DNA of 64,000 nt, from assembly GCF_014207375.1 (NCBI RefSeq), contig NZ_JACHEE010000010.1, positions 149,587 to 213,586 on the forward strand, given 5' to 3'. The first letter of the stretch is position 1, and each line of letters begins with the position of its first letter. Under the pieces are notes generated by a model, which was not told where the DNA came from, did no database searches, and saw only the letters and a list, made by a program, of their open reading frames with translations. Made by a program: the position numbers and the translations under genes. Source of the stretch: Arthrobacter sp. AZCC_0090 (lineage in GTDB: Bacteria > Actinomycetota > Actinomycetes > Actinomycetales > Micrococcaceae). Shown here in pieces: positions 8,627 through 17,008 of this stretch.

Positions 8627-8828
8627 AGTCACACATTCCTTACTTGAGTGGGGCCACCGGCAAGATGCCCGGCCCCTCGCGGTGTATTCGGTTGTCAGTT
8701 CGAGTGCGAACCGTGGTTCCTCACCGGCCCCCCCGGATTCCATGCGAGGTCTTGCTGTAGCGGATGCCGCCCCGTTTTCCGGAGTTTTCGTCCGGGACGG
8801 GCTGCTTCCGACTTCCTCCATGGTACTA

Positions 8829-8866
8829 CTAAGCACGCTTATCAAATCAAGTGCTAAGTACGCTTA
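8829..8866. promoter_or_regulatory. Tandem operator-like 13-mers
   Basis: Two near-identical 13-mers, CTAAGCACGCTTA (8829-8841) and CTAAGTACGCTTA (8854-8866), are spaced 25 bp start to start. Each is close to an inverted repeat (TAAG..CTTA). They lie in the 338-bp divergent gap between the small membrane gene and dps, where a shared stress regulator could bind. Nothing else is seen in this gap apart from the ribosome sites. Confidence 0.5.
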
Positions 8867-8964
8867 CAAAAAATTCTGGGTATCGTCGTAGGGTGAATGC
8901 AGGGTCATGCGCCGGCTTCCGGGGCCGATCCGACTATTGTCAGCAGTCATCTTGGAGGGGAACC

Positions 8965-9444
8965 ATGAAAGCATCGCAAGCTCTGGCAGACAATCTTCAG
9001 CTTGTCCTGACGGACCTTATTGAACTCCAGCTACAGGGCAAACAGGCCCACTGGAATATTGTTGGCGCCAATTTCAGGGACCTGCATCTGCAACTCGATG
9101 AACTCGTGGCAGCGGCGCGGGAGTTCGCTGACGAGACAGCCGAAAGGATGAGGGCGCTTCATGCGCTCCCGGATGGCAGAAGCAGCACTATCGCTGCCTC
9201 AACCCGCTTGGAGCAGTTCCCCGCGGGGCTGACGGAGACCAAGGACGCGGTGAAGCTGATCACCGATCGCCTCGAGCGGACTGTCCAGACCATGCGCGAT
9301 GTCCACGACCAAGTGGACGAAGAAGACCCCACGACGGCGGACCTGCTGCATGCGTTCATCGCACGTTTGGAGCAGCTCGCCTGGATGGTCAGCGCCGAGA
9401 TAATGTCTGCCAGTGCGTCCGTGGCAGACCCACAGGAAGCCTAG
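8965..9444 (+). CDS. dps: Dps family DNA-protection/ferritin-like protein
   Basis: A 159-residue ferritin-like four-helix protein. Dps dodecamers bind iron and shield DNA in stationary phase and oxidative stress. The Dps signature QLQGKQAHWNIVGANFRDLH, containing ferroxidase residues, lies at about residues 22-41, with HLQLDELVAAAREFADETAE following. GGAGGGG precedes the ATG at 8965. The tail is short and not notably basic, so DNA binding by the tail is uncertain. It is followed 17 bp later by topoisomerase IB, perhaps co-transcribed. Confidence 0.92.
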   Translation: MKASQALADNLQLVLTDLIELQLQGKQAHWNIVGANFRDLHLQLDELVAAAREFADETAERMRALHALPDGRSSTIAASTRLEQFPAGLTETKDAVKLITDRLERTVQTMRDVHDQVDEEDPTTADLLHAFIARLEQLAWMVSAEIMSASASVADPQEA

Positions 9445-9461
9445 ACAACCCGCGCCACAGC

Positions 9462-10415
9462 ATGCCACGGCTCCGACGCAGTCATCCCGGTACGCCTGGT
9501 ATCTCCCGGCGAAGGTCCGGCCGCGGTTTCAGCTATCACCGTCCGGACGGATCCCTCGTGGCGGGCGATGAACGAAGGCGTCTTGAGGCGCTCGCAATTC
9601 CTCCCGCGTGGGCCGACGTCTGGATATGCCCGTTCGAAAACGGGCATATCCAGGCAATGGGAGTGGACGACGCCGGCCGGAGCCAATACATCTACCACCC
9701 CGAGTGGCGGGCACGCCGGGATACTGAAAAATTCGCCCGTGCTGCGCGGCTCGGCGTCGCTATGCCCAAAGCGCGGCGGGCGGTCTCGCGCCATCTGCGC
9801 GAGTCCCCTTCGGAAAGGACCAGAACCCTGGCCGCGGCTGTGCGGCTCATGGATCTCGGGGCCTTGCGCGTTGGATCAGAGGACTACACGCGGCGCAACG
9901 GATCGTACGGCCTCACGACTTTGAGGTGTAAGCATGTGAAGGTCAGCGGAGACACGGTTTCCCTGCAATTCCCGGGGAAGAGCGGTCAACCGTGGGAATC
10001 CACCATCGAGGACCCCGCGCTGGCCCGGTTCCTCAAGCCCCTGGCGGACAGGGCCGGCAGGCAGCCCTTGTTGGCTTTCAACGAAGGCGATGGCTGGGTC
10101 TCCCTGAATGCCACGATGGTCAACGAGTATCTCCGCCATATCACGGGCGACGACTACACAGCCAAGGACTTCCGCACTTGGAAAGGCACAGCTGCGGCCG
10201 GCATGGCGCTCGCAGGTCCAGCCTCAAAAGTGCCAGCCCGCCAGCGGGTCCTTGAAGCCATCAAGCAAACCGCCGAACTGCTCGGCAACACGCCAACCGT
10301 GGCGAGGGCATCCTACGTTGATCCCCGCATCGTGGAGGGTTTTCTGGCCGGCGACCTCGAAAAGCTCAAGGCCACGGAGTCCGACATTGCGGGCTATCTG
10401 ACGTCTTTGCCGTGA
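9462..10415 (+). CDS. Poxvirus-type DNA topoisomerase IB
   Basis: A 317-residue single-subunit topoisomerase IB, which relaxes supercoils through a 3'-phosphotyrosyl intermediate. The conserved VWICPFENGHIQAMG segment lies near residues 53-67, the catalytic-domain block DLGALRVGSEDY in the middle and GDDYTAKDFRTWKGTAAA (active-site Arg/Lys region) near 230. The likely nucleophile is Tyr285 in ARASYVDP. The length is normal for bacterial members. No good ribosome site precedes the ATG, so coupling to dps is possible. It carries a perfect 15-bp inverted repeat inside the VWICP codons (9620-9653). Confidence 0.9.
   Translation: MPRLRRSHPGTPGISRRRSGRGFSYHRPDGSLVAGDERRRLEALAIPPAWADVWICPFENGHIQAMGVDDAGRSQYIYHPEWRARRDTEKFARAARLGVAMPKARRAVSRHLRESPSERTRTLAAAVRLMDLGALRVGSEDYTRRNGSYGLTTLRCKHVKVSGDTVSLQFPGKSGQPWESTIEDPALARFLKPLADRAGRQPLLAFNEGDGWVSLNATMVNEYLRHITGDDYTAKDFRTWKGTAAAGMALAGPASKVPARQRVLEAIKQTAELLGNTPTVARASYVDPRIVEGFLAGDLEKLKATESDIAGYLTSLP
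9620..9653. repeat. Perfect 15-bp inverted repeat inside the topoisomerase IB gene
   Basis: Arms CTGGATATGCCCGTT (9620-9634) and its exact complement (9639-9653) are separated by CGAA. The outer half of each arm (TGGATATGCCC / GGGCATATCCA) resembles the CATG box of the 79-bp elements. Because the encoded residues are conserved in the family, chance cannot be excluded. Confidence 0.8.
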
Positions 10416-10424
10416 ACACAAAAA

Positions 10425-10503
10425 GAGCATGCTCCCCGCTGGCTGCGAGGAAAGGACATATTAGGAATATGTCCATCCTTCAGTGCCAAGGGAGAGCATG
10501 CTC
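10425..10503. repeat. 79-bp tri-palindrome element, copy 3
   Basis: Boxes GAGCATGCTC at 10425-10434 and 10494-10503 are identical and self-palindromic. The core at 10454-10474 begins GGACATATT and ends TATGTCC. Both spacers are exactly 19 bp. The spacing matches copies 1, 2, 4 and 5 although the outer box sequence differs. It lies between the convergent topoisomerase IB and ptsH genes, where it could also act as a terminator. Confidence 0.85.
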
Positions 10504-10510
10504 AGTGGGG

Positions 10511-10789
10511 TTACTCGGCGTCGTGGTCCGTTTCGAGGATCTTCACGAGGCGGTCCAGGGCTTCATCGGCCCCGGTACCCTCGGCGCGCAGCACGACGAC
10601 GTCGCCGAATGAAGCTCCGAGGCTCATGAGGGACAGGATGCTGGCGGCGTCCATGGCGTCGTCGGCGGGCTCGCCTTCGCGGGCGATGGTGACCTCGAGG
10701 TCCAGTTCGCCGGCGGCTTCGGCGAAGATAGCTGCCGGGCGGGCGTGCAGGCCGACGCGGCTGGCAATGGTGGCGGTACGTTCGGACAT
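10511..10789 (-). CDS. ptsH: Phosphocarrier protein HPr
   Basis: A 92-residue HPr, which passes phosphate from enzyme I to the sugar-specific EIIA. The phosphorylated histidine is His15 in GLHARPA. The regulatory-serine region is MDAASILSLMSLGA (Ser50), though serine kinase regulation is not established here. It is the last gene of the fru-pts operon, 33 bp after ptsI, and the ATG has a GGAG site upstream. Confidence 0.96.
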   Translation of the reverse strand: MSERTATIASRVGLHARPAAIFAEAAGELDLEVTIAREGEPADDAMDAASILSLMSLGASFGDVVVLRAEGTGADEALDRLVKILETDHDAE

Positions 10790-10822
10790 TGTTGCTCCTT
10801 CGATTGTGGGCTTGGGGAAAGT

Positions 10823-12544
10823 CTAGAGACCCAGCTCGTCCAGGATAGGCAGCTGGGCACGAACGGCTTGGCGCGCGACGGATGCGCTCGGAGCGGCCAG
10901 TGCCGCCGTCGCGAGCTTTTGGGCTTGTGCCACGGTAACAGTTGCCAGGACAGCCGAAACGGCGGCCAGGGCGCGGGCACTCATCGAAAGCGTCGCCACG
11001 CCGAGTCCAACGAGTACGACGGCGAGGGCCGGGTCCGCTGCTGCCTCGCCGCAGACTCCCACGGGGCGAGCCGTGCCGCCCGCGCTGGCGGCAGCAGCGC
11101 CGTCGGCGGTCAACTTCACGAGCTGCAGCACTGCAGGCTGCCACGGATCATTGAGCGTGGCGAGCGGACCGAGTTGGCGGTCCGCGGCCATGGCGTATTG
11201 GGTGAGGTCGTTGGTTCCGAGCGATGCGAAGCTCACTTCGCGCAGCACGGTGGCGGCGGTCAGGGCAGCAGACGGGACCTCCACCATGACGCCGGGCACT
11301 TTCAAGCCGGCCGCGGCGCAGAGGGATGCGAAGTGAGCGGCTTCCTCGGCCGTGGAGATCATGGGTGCCATAACCCACACCTCGGCTTGGTTGGCGGCCT
11401 CTGCAGCGGCTATGGCTTCCAGCTGGCGCTCGAGTACGCCCGGGGAAGTCAAGTCGGTGCGGTAACCGCGGACGCCCAATGCGGGGTTGGGTTCATCCGC
11501 GTTGGTGAGGAACGGCAGGGGCTTGTCCGCGCCGGCGTCGAGGGTTCGGACCACCACCTTCTTGCCCGGGAACGCGGCAAACACGGCGCCGTAGGCGGCG
11601 ATCTGCTCCTCGACGGTGGGTTCGTCGTCGCGATCCAGGAAACAGAATTCGGTGCGCAGCAACCCGACGCCCTCGGCACCGGCGTCGGCGGCTTTGACCG
11701 CGTCGGCACCCGTACCGACGTTGGCGAGCAGCGGAACCCGGAACCCGTCGGCCATCACGTTGCTGCCGCTGAAGGCGGCAACGGTACACGCCTGGGTAGC
11801 CCAAACCTTGGCCGCAAGACGGAGTTCCTCACCGGGATCCACCGTGATGGTGCCGGCAGCGCCATCGACGTAGATCTCGGTGCCGTCCCCGATCTCATCG
11901 ACCCCCGGGGCCGCGACGATCGCCGGCAGGCCGAGGGCGCGGGCCAGGATGGCGGTGTGGGACTGCGGGCCGCCACTCGAGGTGATCAGCGCGATCACCT
12001 TGGCGGGGTCCAGGGTGGCGGTGTCTGCCGGGGCGAGGTCCTCGGCGGCCAGGATGAACGGAACGTCCGACGCCGGGATGCCCGGCGCGGGCAGACCGCG
12101 CAGTTCAGAGACGATGCGGGCACGGACGTCCAGGACGTCGGCCACGCGCTCTGCCATGTAGCCGCCGAGGGCCTTCAACGAGTCCGCAACCGTGGCACCT
12201 GCCTCCCAGATGGCCCGTTCAGCGGTACGTGCGCCGCCCGGGGCATCGGGGGAGAGGAGCTTGATGGCCGATTTCACCAGCATCGGATCGGCGGCCATCA
12301 AGGCGGTTGCTTCCAAGACCTCTTTGCCTTCGCCGGACGCGGTGGCGGCTCGGGCACGGAGTTCCGCCTGCACGGCCTTGGCTGCATCCTTGATGCGCTG
12401 GCCTTGCGATTCGACGGTGACGTCCGCAGGAATGTTGACTGCTCCGGGCAGCTGCGCTGCAGGTTCCCGAACCGGCTTCGGCATCTGTCGAACCGGCCCT
12501 AGAACGCGCCCCGGAGCAACGCCTACGCCTGAAAAGGTCTGCAT
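10823..12544 (-). CDS. ptsI: Phosphoenolpyruvate-protein phosphotransferase (PTS enzyme I)
   Basis: A 573-residue cytoplasmic enzyme that takes phosphate from PEP and gives it to HPr. The N-terminal HPr-binding and phosphohistidine region contains His196 in SSGGPQSHTAI. The C-terminal PEP-binding TIM barrel shows LLRTEFCFLDRDDEPT and ASLGTNDLTQYAMAADR. The length is normal. It sits 35 bp downstream of fruA and upstream of ptsH on the minus strand, so the general PTS proteins are made with the fructose permease. Confidence 0.96.
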   Translation of the reverse strand: MQTFSGVGVAPGRVLGPVRQMPKPVREPAAQLPGAVNIPADVTVESQGQRIKDAAKAVQAELRARAATASGEGKEVLEATALMAADPMLVKSAIKLLSPDAPGGARTAERAIWEAGATVADSLKALGGYMAERVADVLDVRARIVSELRGLPAPGIPASDVPFILAAEDLAPADTATLDPAKVIALITSSGGPQSHTAILARALGLPAIVAAPGVDEIGDGTEIYVDGAAGTITVDPGEELRLAAKVWATQACTVAAFSGSNVMADGFRVPLLANVGTGADAVKAADAGAEGVGLLRTEFCFLDRDDEPTVEEQIAAYGAVFAAFPGKKVVVRTLDAGADKPLPFLTNADEPNPALGVRGYRTDLTSPGVLERQLEAIAAAEAANQAEVWVMAPMISTAEEAAHFASLCAAAGLKVPGVMVEVPSAALTAATVLREVSFASLGTNDLTQYAMAADRQLGPLATLNDPWQPAVLQLVKLTADGAAAASAGGTARPVGVCGEAAADPALAVVLVGLGVATLSMSARALAAVSAVLATVTVAQAQKLATAALAAPSASVARQAVRAQLPILDELGL

Positions 12545-12579
12545 GGATTTAGTCCTCTACTTGCTTGCTGGGGGCTGGT

Positions 12580-14637
12580 TCAGGCTGCGACGGCGACCGG
12601 AGCCTGCTCTGCCTCAACGGGCTTCCTGACTGCATAGCGCTTGAGCGCCAGCAGGAGGAAAGCTGTGATGACGGCGCCGACTGCGATCGAGATGAAGAAC
12701 ATGAGGACGTTGCCGATAGCGAAGAAGACGAAGGCTCCGCCGTGCGGGGCCTGCGAGGTGACCCCGAAAGCCATGCTCAGGGCACCTGTCACTGCGCCGC
12801 CCACCATGCTGGCCGGGATCACGCGGAGCGGGTCAGCAGCTGCGAACGGGATGGCGCCTTCGGAGATGAAGGAAGCACCGAGCAGCCAGGCTGCCTTGCC
12901 GTTTTCGCGCTCGGCCAGGCTGAAGCCCTTCTTGTTGAGCACGGTTGCCAGTGCCATGGCGAGCGGCGGCACCATGCCGGCCGCCATAACGGCAGCCATG
13001 ATCTGCCACGGAGCCTGGTTGGCCACGCTTCCGGCCCCAAGGCCGGCCACGGCAAAGGAGTAGGCAACCTTGTTGACGGGGCCACCGAGGTCGAAGCACA
13101 TCATGAGGCCGAGGATAATGCCGAGAACCACTGCCGCCACGCCAGTCATGCCGGAGAGCCAGTCGTTAAGGGCCTTCGTGAGCCCGGCGATCGGGCTACC
13201 TAGGAACAGGATCATGATCCCGGAGGCCACAATGGAGGCCAGCAGCGGGATGATGACCACCGGCATCAGGCCGCGAAGCCAGCGCGGAACCTGGAAGCTC
13301 CCGATCCAGTACGCGACGACGCCAGCTAGCAGGCCGCCGACGAGGCCGCCCAAGAAGCCAGCACCCATGAAGACTGCCACGGCGCCGGCCGTGAAGCCGG
13401 GAGCAATGCCGGGGCGGTCAGCGATGCCGAAGGCGATGTAGCCTGCCAGCGCCGGGACGAGGAAACTGAACGCCAGGGCTCCGATCTTGAAGAGGACCGC
13501 GCCCAGGTAAGCGCCCAGGGGGCCCAAGGCATGCGCCGGGATCTCGGTGGGCAGGTTGAGAAGGTTGTTGGCGCCAAGGATCTTGTCCGCCGTGCCGCCG
13601 AGGGCGATTTCGTAGCCGCCCAGCAGGAAGCCCAGGGCGATCAGGAGACCGCCGCCGGCGACGAACGGGATCATGTAGCTTACGCCGGTCAGCAGCACTT
13701 TCTTGACCTTGGTGCCGAAGTGCTCGCTGGCGGCTTCGGCCGCGTGCTCGGCGTTTTCTTCGGCGCCAAAGTGCGGAACCCGGTGGGCGTGGGGATCGGA
13801 GGCGGCGGCGATGGCTTCCTGCACCATCTTGGCCGGCTCGTCGATACCGCGCTTTACGGGCGCGTTGATGACCGGCTTGCCGGCAAAGCGCTCCTTGCCG
13901 CGTACATCGACGTCTACTGCGAAGATCACAGCGTCTGCGGCGGCAATGACAGCCGGGTCCAGCGCGGTGAATCCGCCCGAACCCTGCGTCTCCACCTGCA
14001 GGTCCACGCCGGCTTCCTTGCCCGCAGCTACGAGGGAGTCGGCTGCCATGTAGGTGTGGGCGATGCCGGTGGGGCAGGCCGTGACGGCGACGATCCGCTT
14101 GGGCGCCATCGCTGAAGCGGCACGGGCCGAAGCCGGGGCGGCCTCCGCAGCGGGCGCTGCCGAGTCGGCTGCGTGCGCGGCCGGCTTGTCGGCCAGTGCA
14201 GCGTCAACCAAGTCAACGATGTCCTGCTCGGTGGTAGCCGCACGGAGAGCTGCCGTGAAGTCCTTCTTGATGAGGGAACGGGCCAGCTTGGAGAGCAGCT
14301 TCAGGTGCTCCTGGTCCGCTCCTTCCGGGGCTGCAATGAAGAAGATGATGTCCGCGGGGCCGTCCTTGGCACCGAAGTCCACCTTGTGTGAAAGCCGGGC
14401 CATTGCCAGGGTCGGCTCAGTCACAGCAGCGGAGCGGCAGTGCGGGATGGCGATGCCGCCGGGCACGCCCGTGGCAGTCTTTTGCTCGCGGGCGAAGGCG
14501 TCCGCGAAGAGCCCTTCAACCTCGGAGGCGCGTCCCGCTGCGGCAACTTTGCCTGCCAGGAAGCGGATGACGTCGGCGGGAGAATCGCCGAGGTTCTGGT
14601 CGAGGGAGACCAGTTGGGGGGTGATGAGCTGGGTCAC
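12580..14637 (-). CDS. fruA: Fructose-specific PTS enzyme IIABC
   Basis: A 685-residue fused fructose permease that imports fructose as fructose 1-phosphate. The EIIA domain is at about 1-150 with His66 in GIAIPHCRSAAV, EIIB at about 178-285 with Cys188 in VTACPTGIAHTYMA, and EIIC, the membrane domain, at about 320-670. An Ala-rich linker joins A and B. The frame is open for 77 codons further upstream, inside fruK, but the GTG at 14637 has an AGAAGGA site and lies 11 bp after fruK, so it is taken as the start. Confidence 0.95.
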   Translation of the reverse strand: MTQLITPQLVSLDQNLGDSPADVIRFLAGKVAAAGRASEVEGLFADAFAREQKTATGVPGGIAIPHCRSAAVTEPTLAMARLSHKVDFGAKDGPADIIFFIAAPEGADQEHLKLLSKLARSLIKKDFTAALRAATTEQDIVDLVDAALADKPAAHAADSAAPAAEAAPASARAASAMAPKRIVAVTACPTGIAHTYMAADSLVAAGKEAGVDLQVETQGSGGFTALDPAVIAAADAVIFAVDVDVRGKERFAGKPVINAPVKRGIDEPAKMVQEAIAAASDPHAHRVPHFGAEENAEHAAEAASEHFGTKVKKVLLTGVSYMIPFVAGGGLLIALGFLLGGYEIALGGTADKILGANNLLNLPTEIPAHALGPLGAYLGAVLFKIGALAFSFLVPALAGYIAFGIADRPGIAPGFTAGAVAVFMGAGFLGGLVGGLLAGVVAYWIGSFQVPRWLRGLMPVVIIPLLASIVASGIMILFLGSPIAGLTKALNDWLSGMTGVAAVVLGIILGLMMCFDLGGPVNKVAYSFAVAGLGAGSVANQAPWQIMAAVMAAGMVPPLAMALATVLNKKGFSLAERENGKAAWLLGASFISEGAIPFAAADPLRVIPASMVGGAVTGALSMAFGVTSQAPHGGAFVFFAIGNVLMFFISIAVGAVITAFLLLALKRYAVRKPVEAEQAPVAVAA

Positions 14638-14648
14638 TGTTAGTCCTT

Positions 14649-15635
14649 CTAGAGGGCCGTGATGGTTACGGCGTCGGGAGTTGTTTGGTGTACCGCCGGG
14701 ACAGTGGAGCCCGGCAGCGAAGCAGCGGCGGCACCGTGTGCCACAGCCTGACGGAGGCAGTCCTGCGCGGAACCGCCGCGAGTGGCGGCCAGCAGATAGC
14801 CAGCAAGGGAAGAATCGCCGGCACCAACTGTGCTGACGGCTTGGATCGGCGGATGCGTGGCGAGCCACGCGCCGTCGGCGGTTACCAGGACGGCGCCCTT
14901 GGAACCGAGTGTTGCGAGTACTGCACCCACACCGCTGCCGACGACGGCGGCAGCAGCCCTGGCGGCGAGGCCCGGGTCCGCTTCCAGTTCGTCAGCCGTG
15001 TGGACGTCTGTGAAGCCGGCCGCGGCGGCCAATTCGGCCAGTTCCTCGGCGTTGGGCTTGAGGAGATCGGGCTTGCCGTTGATGGCGCCCTTTGAATCGC
15101 TACTGATAGCGGCCGCCAGCGGGGCGCCGGAGGAGTCAATCGCTATAAGCGGCGGTTCGCCGTCGTTCCCGGAACGGAGACGACGGGCGACAGTGGCGTA
15201 AAAATCTGCCGGAACTCCTGGTGGGAGCGATCCGGCCAGTACCACCCAGCTCGCGCCACGGGAGCGGTCAAGCAGCAGCCCGATCAGGGCTTCCTGCTCG
15301 TCCAGGCTCAACTTCGGGCCGGGTTCGTTGATCTTGGTGGTGACGCCGTCCGGTTCGGTGAGCGTCACATTGCTGCGCAGCGGCTCACTGATGGGGAGCG
15401 CCGCGTACGGGACGCCGTCGTCGAGCAGTCCCGCGAGGACGGGATCGGAATCCGCGCCCGGCAGGACAGCGACGGTGTCCAGGCCCGAGGCGACCAGCGC
15501 CCGGGAGACGTTGACGCCCTTGCCACCGGAGTGCTGGTGGACGGCGATGGCGCGTTGGACCTCACCGCGGGCCAAGGGGGCCGGGAGCTCCACGGTACGG
15601 TCCAGGCTCGGGTTGGCGGTCAGGGTGACGATCAT
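14649..15635 (-). CDS. fruK: 1-phosphofructokinase
   Basis: A 328-residue PfkB-family sugar kinase that converts fructose 1-phosphate to fructose 1,6-bisphosphate. The N-terminal MIVTLTANPSLDRTVEL and SGGKGVNVSRAL blocks and the C-terminal GAGDSSLAGYL motif (catalytic Asp) are present. The start ATG overlaps the fruR stop by 4 bp (ATGA), indicating translational coupling. The order kinase then EIIABC is the usual one for fructose operons. Confidence 0.95.
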   Translation of the reverse strand: MIVTLTANPSLDRTVELPAPLARGEVQRAIAVHQHSGGKGVNVSRALVASGLDTVAVLPGADSDPVLAGLLDDGVPYAALPISEPLRSNVTLTEPDGVTTKINEPGPKLSLDEQEALIGLLLDRSRGASWVVLAGSLPPGVPADFYATVARRLRSGNDGEPPLIAIDSSGAPLAAAISSDSKGAINGKPDLLKPNAEELAELAAAAGFTDVHTADELEADPGLAARAAAAVVGSGVGAVLATLGSKGAVLVTADGAWLATHPPIQAVSTVGAGDSSLAGYLLAATRGGSAQDCLRQAVAHGAAAASLPGSTVPAVHQTTPDAVTITAL

Positions 15636-16444
15636 GCGACCACCACGTCGACGCCGGCCTCGGCCAAAGCCGCGGAGAGCTCTTCAGAGGGTTCGTGGTC
15701 AGTAATCACGGTGTCCACATCTTTCAGGGCAGCGAACTGGACGAGGGTTTCCGCGTCCAGCTTGGAGGAGTCCGCGAGGACGACGACGCGCCGTGCGGAC
15801 GTGACGAAGGCGGCCTTGACGGCGGCTTCTTCGGGGTCAGGGGTGCTGAGCCCGAACGTGGCGTGGATACCGTTGGCACCGACGAAGGCGATGTCCGGGC
15901 GGAGCCGGGAAGCGGCTTCGACCGTGGACTGCCCCACCGCGGCCTGCGTGAGGCCGCGGACGCGGCCGCCCAGGATCTGGAGGGAGATGTTCGGGTTGCC
16001 GGAGAGCCGCCCGGCAATGGGGATGGCGTGGGTGATGACAACCAGTTCTTCACGGGCGGCGTTTCCGTTGGCGGAGGCGAGGTGTTGGGCCGTGCGTTGG
16101 CCCAGCAGGCGGGCCAGAGCCTCCGTGGTGGAGCCGGCGTCGATCAGGATGCTGCCGGCCGCGTTCTCGGGGATGAGCGCAAGGGCGGCCTCGGCGATAC
16201 GAAGCTTTTCCGGTTGGCGCTGGATGGCGCGCTCAACGACGCTTTCCTCGCGGGTGCTAAGGCGGTCCGAGGGGACAGCCCCGCCGTGCACGCGGCGGAG
16301 GTTGCCGGCGGATTCGAGGGCAGCGAGGTCACGGCGAATGGTCTCCGTGGTGATGCTGAATCGGTCCGCGAGGTCTGTGACGCTGACCCGTCCGCGCTCG
16401 GCGACGAGCTCGGAGATCAGCTGTTGGCGCTCTTCAGCAAACAC
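15632..16444 (-). CDS. fruR: DeoR-family repressor of the fructose operon
   Basis: A 270-residue regulator. The N-terminal DeoR winged helix is clear (ERQQLISELVAERGRVSVTD, then ITTETIRRDLAALE), followed by a sugar-phosphate isomerase-like sensor domain with the IDAGSTTEALARLL block. It is the first gene of the operon, so it should control itself and fruKA-ptsIH, probably with fructose 1-phosphate as inducer (family knowledge). The start is GTG at 16444, just after GGAGGG. A matching operator lies upstream at 16518-16565. Confidence 0.93.
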   Translation of the reverse strand: MFAEERQQLISELVAERGRVSVTDLADRFSITTETIRRDLAALESAGNLRRVHGGAVPSDRLSTREESVVERAIQRQPEKLRIAEAALALIPENAAGSILIDAGSTTEALARLLGQRTAQHLASANGNAAREELVVITHAIPIAGRLSGNPNISLQILGGRVRGLTQAAVGQSTVEAASRLRPDIAFVGANGIHATFGLSTPDPEEAAVKAAFVTSARRVVVLADSSKLDAETLVQFAALKDVDTVITDHEPSEELSAALAEAGVDVVVA

Positions 16445-16512
16445 ATACCCTCCATTGCGTACAAGCGATCTGGTACATCAGTGACAGTCATCACATGATG
16501 TGGAATTGCTTG

Positions 16513-16565
16513 ACTCTATCTTTGTTCATGTTGGTCTGTCAACAGAAAACAACATAAACAAAGAT
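16513..16565 (-). promoter_or_regulatory. Promoter and 16-bp inverted-repeat operator of the fructose operon
   Basis: On the minus strand a -35 box TTGACA (plus positions 16537-16542) and a -10 box TAGAGT (16513-16518) are 18 bp apart. Two 16-bp arms, 16518-16533 and 16550-16565, are complementary at 15 of 16 positions (ATCTTTGTT-C/T-ATGTTG). One arm lies between -35 and -10 and the other just upstream of -35. This is the expected layout for repression by FruR. Confidence 0.8.
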
Positions 16566-16627
16566 TCGGGTGTGTATGGGCGTGTTTGGGAGCGTGCTGA
16601 CAGTGGTCGCGGGCGGGAAAGCTACAG

Positions 16628-16715
16628 ATTCTGCTGGATCATTCGAAGGCTGGCCGCTTGCGACCCCGAAATGACGGGGGCCACAAGTTTGGATGCCGGA
16701 ATGATCCAGCAGAAT
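16628..16715. repeat. 88-bp structure with perfect 17-bp terminal inverted repeats
   Basis: ATTCTGCTGGATCATTC at 16628-16644 is exactly complementary to 16699-16715, with a 54-bp interior that carries no frame of interest. It lies between the fru operon promoter and a small gene on the same strand. It could be a terminator-like structure or a small non-autonomous repeat; no flanking target duplication is evident. Confidence 0.7.
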
Positions 16716-16785
16716 GTGACAGGGGGCGGGCGGGCCGGACGGGCTACAAAAGGCTGGCTGCCGTATCGCCGAGCCGGAAAGTGCC

Positions 16786-16980
16786 CTACGGCCACTCGAT
16801 CTCGCTGGGGCCGGGGTAGTCGATGGGGAGGTTGTCAGGGTCGGGAGGGTCCGGCAAACGGAGCTGCGGAGAAGGATCCGCGGCTTTGCGCTGCTTGCTC
16901 CGGTGTTTGTCCAATTGGTCGGACTCTTGCCGGGGGTCGCCTTCGAGGCGTCGATTCTGTGCACTTTCGAGCTTCATCAT
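16786..16980 (-). CDS. Small Pro/Asp-rich hypothetical protein
   Basis: A 64-residue hydrophilic protein. The first 35 residues are charged (KLESAQNRRLEGDPRQESDQ) and the rest is Pro/Asp-rich (LPDPPDPDNLPIDYPGPSE). Two adjacent ATGs (16980 and 16977) follow an AAAGGAAG site, which supports translation. No domain is recognised. It lies directly downstream of the decayed zinc-ribbon gene in the same direction. Confidence 0.5.
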   Translation of the reverse strand: MMKLESAQNRRLEGDPRQESDQLDKHRSKQRKAADPSPQLRLPDPPDPDNLPIDYPGPSEIEWP

Positions 16981-17008
16981 GCTTCCTTTGGTTAATGCTG
17001 CGACGCGG

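Noticed and set aside
10745..12502. 585-codon open frame on the plus strand opposite ptsI
   Set aside because: Antisense shadow of enzyme I, whose active-site motif is intact; the product is low-complexity Gly/Arg-rich.
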